Shown piece by piece: positions 17,670 to 25,713 of a DNA stretch of 33,156 bases. Both the position numbers and the translations under genes were made by a program. The first letter of the stretch is position 1. Every line of letters starts with the position of its first letter. Below the pieces are notes generated by a model. That model did no database searches. It had not been told where the DNA came from and saw only the letters and a program-made list of their open reading frames with translations. Source of the stretch: Micavibrio sp. (lineage in GTDB: Bacteria; Pseudomonadota; Alphaproteobacteria; Micavibrionales; Micavibrionaceae); contig JAPJRC010000020.1 of NCBI GenBank assembly GCA_030824805.1, forward strand, positions 1 through 33,156. Reading direction: 5' to 3'.

Positions 17670-19427
17670 ATGGCGTCTCTCGCACACGCGCTCTCGGAAA
17701 TCGTAGGATCCGTATTTGAATCACAGGGGCTCGACCGCTCGTATGGGCGCGTTACCACATCCGACAGATCGGACCTCGCACAATTCCAATGCAACGGCGC
17801 GATGGCGGCGTCCAAAGCTGCGAAGAAAAACCCGCGCGAGGTCGCCACGGGCATCGTTGCCGAGCTGCAGAAGAACGACATCTTCGCGAAAGTGGATATC
17901 GCAGGGCCGGGCTTCATCAATCTGAGTGTAACCGATGCTTATCTTGCAGAGTTTGTAGAAAAAACTGCCGCCGACGCCCGTCTCGGCGTCTCAAAAGAAG
18001 GCGAAGGCAAAACGGCCGTGCTGGATTACGGCGGTCCGAACGTTGCCAAAGCAATGCATGTCGGGCATCTGCGTTCCGCCATCATCGGAGAGTCTGTGCG
18101 CCGCACGATGCTGTTCTGCGGATACAAAACCTTGGGCGATATCCATGTTGGCGACTGGGGCACCAACCTTGGTATGCTCATCGATAATTACATGACGACG
18201 GGCGAATCTGCGCTGATCGCCGATGCGAATATCGATGATCCTGCCGTGATGACAAAGCTTGTCGACGACATGGCGGAACGTTATCCGCGTGCAGCCACCA
18301 TCGCAAAAGAAGATCCTGCCGCCATGGACCGCGCGCGTGCCACAGCTGTGAAGTTGCAGAACAAGGAACAACCTTATTACGGCCTGTGGGAAAAAATCCG
18401 CGAAGTATCTCTGCGCGATATGAAGAAAAACTACACGGCGCTTGATGTGCATTTCGATCTGTGGAAAGGCGAAGCGGACGTTCATGATTATATTGCGCCT
18501 ATGGTCGACGATCTGCGCGCGAAAGGCTATGCCGTCGAAAGCGACGGCGCATGGGTTTTTCCGGTTGCGCAGAACGACGACAAGAAAGAAGTGCCGCCGC
18601 TCATTCTATACAAACGCGATGGCGCCGTTATGTACGGCACGACCGATATGGCAACCATTGTCGAACGCGTAAAACTCTATAATCCTCAAAAGATCGTCTA
18701 TATCGTTGACCAGCGCCAGAACCTGCATTTCGAACAGGTGTTCCGCGCCGTGCGCAAAGGCGGTATTGCCAACGAGAACATAGAACTGACCTTCGCAGGG
18801 TTCGGCACAATGAACGGGCCGGACGGCAAGCCGTTCAAAACACGCGCCGGCGGCGTTATGCGCCTTGATGATCTCATTGCGATGGCCAAGGAAAAGGCGT
18901 CCGCGCGCATGGAAGAGGCGCATGTTGCCGAAGACATGGAAGAGGCGGAAAAGAACGCGGTGGCGCATAAGGTCGCGATTGCCGCGATCAAATTCGCCGA
19001 TCTGCAAAACGCGCGTATCGTCGATTACGTTTTCGATCTCGACCGTCTGACCAGCTTCGAAGGCAAAACCGGCCCGTATCTTTTGTATCAGGCGGTGCGC
19101 ATCAAATCCCTTTTGAAGAAGGCGGGATATGACGCAGGCGCAAAAGACGCACTGATCCTGCAGGATGTAGACCGCCCTCTGGCTTTGATCCTTACCGAAC
19201 TGCCAGATTCTATTGACGCCGCAGTAAAGAACTACGCGCCGCATTATCTGTGCGATTATGCGTATCGCCTGTCACAGGCATTTTCATCCTTCTACGGCAA
19301 TTGCCACATTCTTTCCGAAACGGATGAGAAACTGCGCGCAAGTCGTCTGGCGTTGTGCGCACAGACATTCAAGCGTCTCGAACTTGTGCTGGGCCTGCTC
19401 GGCATCGACATTCCCGAAAGAATGTAA
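17670..19427 (+). CDS. argS: Arginyl-tRNA synthetase
   Basis: A 585-residue class-I synthetase that charges tRNA-Arg. It has the N-terminal tRNA D-loop-recognition region (about 1-115) and the HIGH-type motif GPNVAKAMHVGHLRS. It continues with the ArgRS-specific stretch FKTRAGGVMRLDDL near the active site and a C-terminal anticodon-binding helical domain ending LLGIDIPERM. The start at 17670 has GAAGG 5 bases upstream; a TTG four codons earlier is less likely. Its stop is immediately adjacent to the stop of the converging transposase gene, with no spacer. Confidence 0.97.
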   Translation: MASLAHALSEIVGSVFESQGLDRSYGRVTTSDRSDLAQFQCNGAMAASKAAKKNPREVATGIVAELQKNDIFAKVDIAGPGFINLSVTDAYLAEFVEKTAADARLGVSKEGEGKTAVLDYGGPNVAKAMHVGHLRSAIIGESVRRTMLFCGYKTLGDIHVGDWGTNLGMLIDNYMTTGESALIADANIDDPAVMTKLVDDMAERYPRAATIAKEDPAAMDRARATAVKLQNKEQPYYGLWEKIREVSLRDMKKNYTALDVHFDLWKGEADVHDYIAPMVDDLRAKGYAVESDGAWVFPVAQNDDKKEVPPLILYKRDGAVMYGTTDMATIVERVKLYNPQKIVYIVDQRQNLHFEQVFRAVRKGGIANENIELTFAGFGTMNGPDGKPFKTRAGGVMRLDDLIAMAKEKASARMEEAHVAEDMEEAEKNAVAHKVAIAAIKFADLQNARIVDYVFDLDRLTSFEGKTGPYLLYQAVRIKSLLKKAGYDAGAKDALILQDVDRPLALILTELPDSIDAAVKNYAPHYLCDYAYRLSQAFSSFYGNCHILSETDEKLRASRLALCAQTFKRLELVLGLLGIDIPERM

Positions 19428-20117
19428 TTACTTGTTCTTGTAAAGATTTTTGGTGAAGGTGATAGAACGGCGTCCCGGCCTTTGCGGGCGAACCGTACGG
19501 CCCACGACTTCTTCGACGGAATTCAGGAAATTTTCGTTGCCGCGCGGGCGACCTGTTTGCAGGTGGCGTTCGATCGCCTTGGGATCGCTTTCCTCCGGCC
19601 ATTCGGTGAGGAAGGCACTCCAGTCCGGAACGAAATGAAGCAACGGTTTTTCGGGCGCCAGCAATTTGTCTTCCCGGTTTTTCACGTGCGCGCGTGCGCT
19701 GCTCCACAGATATGCTTCCGGAGATGGCGCTATGCCAGCCATTACGGGTGTTGTCTCGATATATCGCACGGCGTTCAGCAGATGGTTTTCATCCATCGGA
19801 TAGGAAAAGAAGCGGTCCTGAAACAAGTGTCCGCGCCAGCTGTTGCGTTCGTTGATACGGCGCGTGTAGCGACGATGGGCTTCGCCAAGCGCACGGGCGA
19901 GGGCGTTTTCCCGTTGCGGTACCGCGATCAATTGAATCTGGTTGGGCATAAGACAGTAAGCCCATATGCTCACACCCTTGTCCGCGCATTCTTCCGAAAG
20001 AAACTGGATATAGGCTTCGTAATCGCCTTTTTCGAAGAATACGGGTTCACCGCGGTTGCCGCGCTGTGTGATGTGATGGGGTGTGTCGCGTAGGACGATT
20101 CGTGCTTGTCTTGCCAT
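19428..20117 (-). CDS. RAYT-type Y1 transposase with altered HUH motif
   Basis: A 229-residue REP-associated tyrosine transposase. The start ARQARIVLRDTPHHITQRGNRG, then AYCLMPN, RRYTRRIN, WRGHLFQDRFFSYPMDE and AVRYIETTP are all family landmarks. In typical members MPN is followed by HVHL, the metal-binding HUH pair; here it reads MPNQIQL, so both histidines (positions 60 and 62) are glutamine. The candidate catalytic tyrosine (Tyr119) is kept, but the usual NP after it is TP. The protein may have lost or changed nuclease activity. The C-terminus is long and basic. No flanking REP palindromes were found. Confidence 0.85.
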   Translation of the reverse strand: MARQARIVLRDTPHHITQRGNRGEPVFFEKGDYEAYIQFLSEECADKGVSIWAYCLMPNQIQLIAVPQRENALARALGEAHRRYTRRINERNSWRGHLFQDRFFSYPMDENHLLNAVRYIETTPVMAGIAPSPEAYLWSSARAHVKNREDKLLAPEKPLLHFVPDWSAFLTEWPEESDPKAIERHLQTGRPRGNENFLNSVEEVVGRTVRPQRPGRRSITFTKNLYKNK

Positions 20118-20146
20118 GAATCAAAGATTAGGGGAAATGGAGAAGA

Positions 20147-20171
20147 GGGGCAAGGATTTTATCCTGTCCCC
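20147..20171. repeat. Imperfect inverted repeat between transposase and pilin-like gene
   Basis: GGGGCAAGGAT and ATCCTGTCCCC form a stem with a 3-base loop and two mismatched positions. It has no T run on either strand, so its role as terminator of the dotL operon is doubtful. Confidence 0.35.
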
Positions 20172-20176
20172 TGAAA

Positions 20177-20884
20177 TTAGCGTGCGTGCAAAACGTAATA
20201 AAAATTATATCCCTGGGGCGTGTGAAAGGCTGCGTCAGGATCGGGCTGCATGAAGCATCCGCCCCGTTTGCCTGCAAGCGCACCAAGAACGTAAGGGCCG
20301 CTGGTGCCGAAATGGTTGCCCCCGGCGCCTATATCGTCGTTGAAACACCAATTTTGCGTGGCTCCGCCCAAAACCGGTGGATCGAAATTGTTGCCCAATA
20401 TGGTGTTCAATGCGCGGCAGATTTTTTCATCGACGGGGGCGAACCAGACAACAATGTCCTGACCGACAAGTCCGTTGTTATCATCCCAGACGCCGATTTC
20501 TTCCAAGGATGCTCCCGCACTTACGACCACATTCATATTTGGCTGCGCCGGGAAAGTTTGTCCGGCAACATTCGCGCCTGCCGTGCCCGCCAGACTGCAA
20601 CTGCCATCGGAAGGGCTATCAGCGTTTGCGCCGCAATCGGGCATGACAGTGATGTCATATTCCAGTTCCGTTTCCGCACACCGGCGACTGAGCAGCTTTT
20701 GCGTGCCCCTTTCCAGAGACTGCGCGTAATCGATCATTTCCTGCGCCGCGAGTTTTGCCTGGCCTGCTGTCAGGTTGGACTGTCCTGTTTGACCACTGCG
20801 CATGAATGTGTAGGCAAGCGCGGCAAAGAGCGCAATGGTGACAAGAATGAATATGACCGCATTGCCGCTTTCGCTTTGACGCAT
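20177..20884 (-). CDS. Pilin-like membrane-anchored protein in the dot operon
   Basis: A 235-residue protein. After a short polar start (MRQSESGN) residues 9-27 form a single hydrophobic helix, as in pseudopilins. A Gln/Ala-rich helix follows (31-65) and then an extracytoplasmic domain with six cysteines (69, 84, 96, 156, 180, 210) that could form disulfides. No catalytic motif is seen and I cannot name a family. The start lies 2 bases after the dotL stop in the same direction, so it is probably the last gene of that operon. A role in the secretion apparatus is inference from position. Confidence 0.7.
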   Translation of the reverse strand: MRQSESGNAVIFILVTIALFAALAYTFMRSGQTGQSNLTAGQAKLAAQEMIDYAQSLERGTQKLLSRRCAETELEYDITVMPDCGANADSPSDGSCSLAGTAGANVAGQTFPAQPNMNVVVSAGASLEEIGVWDDNNGLVGQDIVVWFAPVDEKICRALNTILGNNFDPPVLGGATQNWCFNDDIGAGGNHFGTSGPYVLGALAGKRGGCFMQPDPDAAFHTPQGYNFYYVLHAR

Positions 20885-20886
20885 GC

Positions 20887-23259
20887 CTATTCGTCTTTCT
20901 TGAACAGTGCGGACGCCAGATCGGCGCCGGCGGTTTCGAGGATTTTTTCGGTCCCCTTGTCGAGTTCGACCTTTTTGTTTTCCTCGGCGACCAGATCTTT
21001 CCAGGAAACCTTTTTGTCTTCGCGCACGGGTTCTGGAACGGGTGCCGCCGGCGTTGCCGCAACGGGAGCCGAAGTGGAGGCCGGAGCGGCCGGTGTTTCG
21101 GTTGTAGCGCCGGGTTTTTTGAAAAAGCCCATGGGGCCGCTGCCGGCGGACGGCGCCGGACGTGCGGGAGCCGCCAACGTTGTGGTTTGCGCTGCTGCAG
21201 GAATTTCTGCAGGGCGTGTGGCCGTGAGCGGAGGCGTCGTTGTCTCCGTGCCGCCGGAGAGCGCTTTTGCGGCTTCTTCAGGAAATTGGCGCGCGTGCAC
21301 TTCCGATATTGCGGCGATGGCCCATTCGACCGGCGGTGCGCCATATTCCACACCCACTTTGTAACCCTCGCGCATCGCATCGATCTGCATAGGCGTTGCG
21401 GCTTTTACATCGGCTTTCGCGGCTGTCCATGTCTTGCTGACAAGATGGTCGCGCAGCTTGGTGATCTGTTCGCGGTGTTTGAGAATATTCTCGTCCATCG
21501 GCGGCAGCGACAGGAAACGTCCCACACGCATGGCTTTTGCGTGGCCCGGGTTGGAATAGAAGATCTGCACGTCGATAACGATGTTTTCGAAGATCATGAT
21601 AGCCTGACCTTCGCGGAGTTTTTTCAAGTCGCCGTAATCGGCGCGGTCGTTGGCGGTGATGCTGGCGCCGAGGTTGTCATAGAACGATCCGGTGGAAACG
21701 CCGCCTTGCAATTGGAAGCCCGTGGTTTGAACGACCTGCGCTTTACCCGCCTGACGTTCGAAATAATCTTTTGTGTCGGTCGGGTCGGACAGCTTGCCGA
21801 AAATCTTGATGTTGCAGTTACCGGTGATGGATCGGGATTCTTCCTTAACGCGCTTTTGCAGGGCCGGTAAGTCCTGCGCCGAGAAGACGAGGGAGAAGCC
21901 GAGCGAACGTGCCTGCGCGGCCATAACGGCCATACCGTCGGAGACGTAATACCCGACCTCGTCGAATACGGTCATGAACGGCGTTGCCGAATGCGTGGGC
22001 TTGTTCTCGATAACGGTAGAGCTTTCGCCTTCCACGGTTGCACCGAGCGTAGAACCCATCATCCCTTTGATGGTTGCCGCGACGATTTTACCGAGGTTGG
22101 CGGTTTCATCGGCCGATTTTTCAAGCGCCGGAATAAGAACGATCAGAATACGGCGGTTCAAAACAATGTCGACCATGTCGACGTCGGCAGATTGCGTGTC
22201 GAAGATATATCCGTAATCGTCACCCAGCGATTGCAGGGAGCGGGTGAACTGCATGGTCAGGTAGCCGTGCTGTTGGCGCACCGTCGTGGTGTCGATCATC
22301 GGCTGGTCTGGCCCCATGGGCTTTTCCTTGCCGTTGTCGTCAAAAGCGGCGTCCACATAACCCGGCAGTGTGTTCAAGTATCCTTTGATACTTTCGCGCA
22401 TGATGTCCGGCAGTGCGTCATCACGCGATAGCTTGATGATATTGTTCAGGTCGAGGAAGCTGCGGATGGAGGAAACCGAAAGCGGCGTATCCTGATTGTC
22501 GCGCTTCCATGTAAGAGCGGGCATAAGAGATGAGATGAGCGATACGGCACGCTCTTTCCACATTGCGTTGTCGCCTTCCGCCTGCGGCATGAGCGATACG
22601 AGCATGTTGGTCAGATAGGATGCAGAGCCCGACGAGAACGGGTTCATCGTGTTGGACGGTGCGCGCGCGTCCGAGTTTCCGGTCATGTAGTTCAGAACGA
22701 ACAAATCGTCGTCGCGGCCGAAACGTCGGACAAGAGCGGAAAGGGATGACCAGAGATCCGTATCGGCTTTACCGTCGATGTAAACGAATCCGGAACCCCA
22801 CGTCAGGGCATTGGTGACGATCGATTTCAAACCTTCGGTTTTACCGGAACCTGTCGTGCCGAGATAAAGAAGGTGCGTTCTCGCATCGGAATTGGAGAAC
22901 CAGATTTCCTCGCCGGAATTGTCTTTGCCGCGTGTGTTGCCAAGATACAGAATACCTTCGGGTTTACCGCTGCGGCCGCTGCCGACATTGTTCAGGTCAG
23001 GATATTTGGAATCCATCGGCATACGAAATGGAAGCGGACGTTTGCGTTTTTTAAGCCACCAGAAATACAAGAGGTTGGCGATGAGAATGACATCGACGAT
23101 ATTCCGGCTGCCGGGTATAAAATAAAACGGAATTATCGTCATAAGCAGAACGACAAAAGAGTGGGATGGTTTTGACATCCACTCGCCAAGGCGCACATAA
23201 ATGGGGCGGACGTCCCTTAAGTGCTGATAATATCCGTACCGTTTCTCGTTAATTGCCAT
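20887..23259 (-). CDS. dotL: Type IVB secretion coupling ATPase DotL/IcmO-like
   Basis: A 790-residue TraD/VirD4-like coupling protein. Two hydrophobic segments (about 33-49 and 53-70) anchor it in the inner membrane. The ATPase has Walker A GTTGSGKT (134-141) and Walker B MTVFDEVGYY (429-438). The following AQARSLGFSLVFSAQDLPAL and the NCNIKIFGKLSDPTDT stretch are typical of DotL. After about residue 690 comes a long Ala/Pro/Thr-rich linker and a short conserved-looking end (VSWKDLVAEENKK ... SALFKKDE). In Legionella the DotL tail docks adaptor proteins, so this tail may do the same with unknown partners. It lies directly downstream of the dotM-like gene and one small gene. Confidence 0.9.
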   Translation of the reverse strand: MAINEKRYGYYQHLRDVRPIYVRLGEWMSKPSHSFVVLLMTIIPFYFIPGSRNIVDVILIANLLYFWWLKKRKRPLPFRMPMDSKYPDLNNVGSGRSGKPEGILYLGNTRGKDNSGEEIWFSNSDARTHLLYLGTTGSGKTEGLKSIVTNALTWGSGFVYIDGKADTDLWSSLSALVRRFGRDDDLFVLNYMTGNSDARAPSNTMNPFSSGSASYLTNMLVSLMPQAEGDNAMWKERAVSLISSLMPALTWKRDNQDTPLSVSSIRSFLDLNNIIKLSRDDALPDIMRESIKGYLNTLPGYVDAAFDDNGKEKPMGPDQPMIDTTTVRQQHGYLTMQFTRSLQSLGDDYGYIFDTQSADVDMVDIVLNRRILIVLIPALEKSADETANLGKIVAATIKGMMGSTLGATVEGESSTVIENKPTHSATPFMTVFDEVGYYVSDGMAVMAAQARSLGFSLVFSAQDLPALQKRVKEESRSITGNCNIKIFGKLSDPTDTKDYFERQAGKAQVVQTTGFQLQGGVSTGSFYDNLGASITANDRADYGDLKKLREGQAIMIFENIVIDVQIFYSNPGHAKAMRVGRFLSLPPMDENILKHREQITKLRDHLVSKTWTAAKADVKAATPMQIDAMREGYKVGVEYGAPPVEWAIAAISEVHARQFPEEAAKALSGGTETTTPPLTATRPAEIPAAAQTTTLAAPARPAPSAGSGPMGFFKKPGATTETPAAPASTSAPVAATPAAPVPEPVREDKKVSWKDLVAEENKKVELDKGTEKILETAGADLASALFKKDE

Positions 23260-23265
23260 GACGCG

Positions 23266-23835
23266 CTAATACCCTCTAAGCAATTCGTCTGCTGATTGCG
23301 GCACACCGCTGCCGCTGTCTTGTTCTGCTCCGGCACCGGCGGTGCTCATCGCACCTGTGGCCACCTCGTCTTGCGGGGCGAGCGTGCTCAAATACGCAAA
23401 CAGGAAGATGACGACAAGGACACCGCCAAGTGTAAGCAGCCATTTGATGGCGTTCCCGGAATTTCTATCAGATGTGGGAACAGCCGGTGCAATGCTGTTC
23501 GCGGCATGATTGTTTATAGCGGACGTCACCGGCGTGATGCGTCCATGCGCCCCTTGCAAAGCGGCGGATACCCGCATCAGGGCGCGAACGGCCTGCTCGC
23601 GTGTCTGGAACGGCGCAATATCGTGCACCTCGCCTTTGGGTGTTTTCAGCGTAAGGAGGGATGTGCCATCCGCGGCCTGCGGCTTTACTTCAAGCGCCGA
23701 GGCTTTGACGCTTCCGAGTTCCATGCGCCAGACAATGGGGTTGATCGCATCGGGCAGCGAAAGAATAAGATTGCCATCCACAACCTTGGCGGATGATTCA
23801 TATTCGTCTCTTGCTTTTTTCCACGTGCTGTTCAT
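23266..23835 (-). CDS. Unknown single-pass membrane protein between dotM and dotL
   Basis: A 189-residue protein. The N-terminal 100 residues look like a compact beta-rich domain (KVVDGNLILSLP, WRMELGSVKASALEV, LTLKTPKGEVHDIAPFQ) followed by an amphipathic helix. A linker (101-128) leads to one transmembrane helix (about 131-150) and a Gly/Ala-rich tail ending ADELLRGY. The first domain has a PH-like strand order by eye, which I cannot confirm. The start is 26 bases after the dotM stop and the stop is 7 bases before dotL, so it is part of the operon. Legionella has no gene at this position between icmP and icmO. Confidence 0.75.
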   Translation of the reverse strand: MNSTWKKARDEYESSAKVVDGNLILSLPDAINPIVWRMELGSVKASALEVKPQAADGTSLLTLKTPKGEVHDIAPFQTREQAVRALMRVSAALQGAHGRITPVTSAINNHAANSIAPAVPTSDRNSGNAIKWLLTLGGVLVVIFLFAYLSTLAPQDEVATGAMSTAGAGAEQDSGSGVPQSADELLRGY

Positions 23836-23860
23836 CGTCGTTCCTGGGTTTATTCCTGGT

Positions 23861-25066
23861 TTATGCTGTTTTCAGTTTTTTTACGCCGCGCTTTTTGGAT
23901 TGGCTGTAGTCAAGTTGCGGCAATGTTCTTGCCTTGCCTGACTCAACATACTCCGCAAGCGATTTGACGGCATCGGTTACTTTAGGGCGCGGTATGGGGC
24001 GTTGTGCCATTTTCTCGGCCTTGTAATGCGACATGCAACCCATCGCTTCCATGTGGAAGGACTGGCGGCCCAGATTGTTCAGGGGATACCAAAGGCCGCG
24101 ATCATGCGCGCGAAGCCATACGAACTGTGCTGGCGCCAGAACCCCGCCTTCGGAACGCGCGGTAAGAAGGCCGCGTACCATGGCTGTGTTTTCCCATGCA
24201 TGTTCGTTGCATTTTTTCAAAACGGACCCGGAAAGATTTTGGTTGCCCAGAACCGCTCGTGCCTCACGCAAAAGTTTTCGGTCGCGGCTGAGTTTCAGGC
24301 CATCTTTTTCCGACCAGCATTTTGCAAGGCGTGCAAGCATGGTGTCCGAGTCCGCGCGCTTTCGCGCCGCTTTCAAACAGAAGGCCGCCAAAAGCACCTG
24401 GCGGTGCGGTGCCAGATTTTTTGCGCCGCGCCAGCGTGCGCCGAGTTGTTTCGTAAAGGCTTTCGTTGCCACTTCTTCGTCCAGCTTTTTGCCATTAACA
24501 GGCACTTCGTTGAACACAATCCATTCTTCCGGGCTTAGCGCTTCGGCAAAAATCGGAAGTTCGGCGGGCACAGGAGCCCCAGGTGCACGGGGCGGGAGCT
24601 TCGCCGGGTTGAATGTGATAAAAGGCGAAATGATCGGGAAGATGTTCGACTGTTTTTTAATAAGCGTATTGAGGTCGAATTTCTGGCGGTGTTCCGAGCC
24701 CGGGCCTTTGAACAATGCCCAGAATGCAAAGAATATCGTGAGAACGCAAACCACCCACATATAAGGCGTAAGTCCCACGATCGATAGCGCGCCAAGCAGG
24801 TTTGCATCGATCCGGTCTGCAGGAATCTTTGCAGCCATGTCCATGAGTTCAGTGTAATTTACGGGCTGTCCTTTCCAGTTCACCTCATAATCGTCGCCGA
24901 CAAACCACGACATGATCCACATCTCGCCATAGCGGAGCCAGCGGATTCCACTGCGGATTTCTATTTTAAAGTAATACCAGACCAGGTATCCCAATGCGGC
25001 GAAGACGGCGAGGAGAATCCCCCATCCCATAGCCGATTCATAGGTTGCCGATTTTTTATCTGACAT
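23861..25066 (-). CDS. dotM: Type IVB secretion protein DotM/IcmP-like
   Basis: A 401-residue inner-membrane protein. One helix lies near residues 13-33 and a second near 100-118, with a periplasmic loop between them and a cytoplasmic C-terminal domain. The domain shows DotM family landmarks: LGARWRGAKNLAPHRQVLLAAF, the HAWENTAMVRGLLTARSEGGVLAPAQFVWL segment, and DRGLWYPLNNLGRQSFHMEAMGCMSHY. DotM binds DotL and, in Legionella, recognises Glu-rich effector signals. The gene order dotM then dotL matches icmP-icmO. No clear ribosome-binding site precedes the ATG. Confidence 0.88.
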   Translation of the reverse strand: MSDKKSATYESAMGWGILLAVFAALGYLVWYYFKIEIRSGIRWLRYGEMWIMSWFVGDDYEVNWKGQPVNYTELMDMAAKIPADRIDANLLGALSIVGLTPYMWVVCVLTIFFAFWALFKGPGSEHRQKFDLNTLIKKQSNIFPIISPFITFNPAKLPPRAPGAPVPAELPIFAEALSPEEWIVFNEVPVNGKKLDEEVATKAFTKQLGARWRGAKNLAPHRQVLLAAFCLKAARKRADSDTMLARLAKCWSEKDGLKLSRDRKLLREARAVLGNQNLSGSVLKKCNEHAWENTAMVRGLLTARSEGGVLAPAQFVWLRAHDRGLWYPLNNLGRQSFHMEAMGCMSHYKAEKMAQRPIPRPKVTDAVKSLAEYVESGKARTLPQLDYSQSKKRGVKKLKTA

Positions 25067-25220
25067 GTGTTTTTTACGTTCTTTGTGCCAGCGCCATAGC
25101 CTCTCGGCTGTAATGGCGTGTTAAATTGATATCCTTTTATAATTTAACAGAAATTGGCCTCTATTTACAAAAAATAAACGGGTTTTTTGGCGGGTTTTCA
25201 TGGATGTTGGGGAAGGCATA

Positions 25221-25250
25221 AAAAAACCCTACCAGTACGGCGGGTTTTTT
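25221..25250. terminator. Terminator-like hairpin upstream of the dot operon
   Basis: AAAAAACCC / GGGTTTTTT with a 12-base loop, symmetric and thus usable in either direction. No gene visibly ends here, so it may close an unseen small RNA or insulate the operon from the tRNA locus. Confidence 0.5.
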
Positions 25251-25289
25251 GTTACACATCCTTCGAAAGTTGGCCTTCGGGTCGGCGCC

Positions 25290-25313
25290 TTAACCATAAT
25301 ACCGAATGGTTAA
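25290..25313. repeat. Inverted repeat TTAACCAT-N8-ATGGTTAA
   Basis: Perfect 8-bp arms, 12 bases before the truncated tRNA copy. The size and spacing suit a dimeric regulator, but no regulator can be assigned. Confidence 0.4.
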
Positions 25314-25324
25314 TGTAACCGGAT

Positions 25325-25364
25325 GCCGGTGTAGCACAGCGGTAGTGCAGCGGTTTTGTAAACC
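25325..25364 (+). pseudogene. Truncated tRNA-Thr(TGT), 5' half only
   Basis: Forty bases matching the first 40 bases of the intact tRNA at 25441 with a single difference (T at 25330 in place of C). The match stops just after the anticodon loop (GGTTTTGTAAACC); the variable loop, T arm and acceptor 3' strand are absent. It may be a broken tandem copy or a footprint of recombination in the anticodon loop. Confidence 0.75.
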
Positions 25365-25440
25365 AGAGGGCTGGTCCGCAGGAAGTAGACTAAATATAGT
25401 GTCCCTCAATATCGCAGGACACTGAAAAAATGGCCTAAAT
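25365..25440. other. Spacer between the truncated and the intact tRNA
   Basis: It contains the inverted repeat GTGTCC-N12-GGACAC (25399-25422 region). Within this, TGTCCCTCAA (25400-25409) is an inverted, 9-of-10 copy of the direct repeat found after the intact tRNA. Confidence 0.4.
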
Positions 25441-25515
25441 GCCGGCGTAGCACAGCGGTAGTGCAGCGGTTTTGTAAACCGAAGGTCGGGAGTTCAATCC
25501 TCTCCGCCGGCACCA
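25441..25515 (+). tRNA. tRNA-Thr, anticodon TGT, with encoded CCA
   Basis: A full cloverleaf can be drawn. The acceptor stem is GCCGGCG / CGCCGGC. The D arm contains AGCGGTAGTGC. The anticodon stem-loop has loop TTTGTAA (anticodon TGT, threonine codon ACA). The T arm is GGGAG-TTCAATC-CTCTC, with discriminator A followed by CCA at 25513-25515. The integrase gene 199 bases downstream suggests that this gene is the attachment site. Confidence 0.95.
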
Positions 25516-25523
25516 TTTTCCCC

Positions 25524-25544
25524 TTCAGGGACAGTTCAGGGACA
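25524..25544 (+). repeat. Direct repeat TTCAGGGACA x2 next to the tRNA
   Basis: Two exact 10-base copies (25524-25533 and 25535-25544) with one base between them. An inverted near-copy lies on the other side of the tRNA at 25400-25409. The positions suit arm-type binding sites of the adjacent integrase. Confidence 0.45.
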
Positions 25545-25713
25545 TTCCGGCCCGAAACACCACGATAACAGCGACAGTTTTATGTAATTGCCATCCGGCG
25601 TGAATTTCGACCGGAAATAAGCAATTTGCCTATGTCCGGTAAACCTTCGAGAAACGACCGGTTAGGAGTCGGCATGAGACTGCGGGACAAAACGCAAATC
25701 GTGGAGACTCTAG

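Larger units (their letters stand above)
25067..25324. other. Gene-free region between the dot operon and the tRNA locus
   Basis: It holds the presumed promoter region of the minus-strand dot operon (AT-rich, 25080-25190) and a terminator-like hairpin at 25221-25250. It also holds an inverted repeat TTAACCAT-N8-ATGGTTAA at 25290-25313, which could be an operator. I see no coding potential. Confidence 0.5.

Noticed and set aside
19428..20176. REP palindromes that would be mobilised by the RAYT
   Set aside because: No GC-rich palindrome of REP size with a GTAG/GGAG-type head was found at either side of the gene.
24033..24764. 243-codon plus-strand frame opposite dotM
   Set aside because: Antisense to a recognisable gene, with typical shadow composition (Arg/Ser/Phe).
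25325..25400. A second functional tRNA gene
   Set aside because: Only the 5' half is present; no T arm or acceptor 3' strand can be formed from the following bases.
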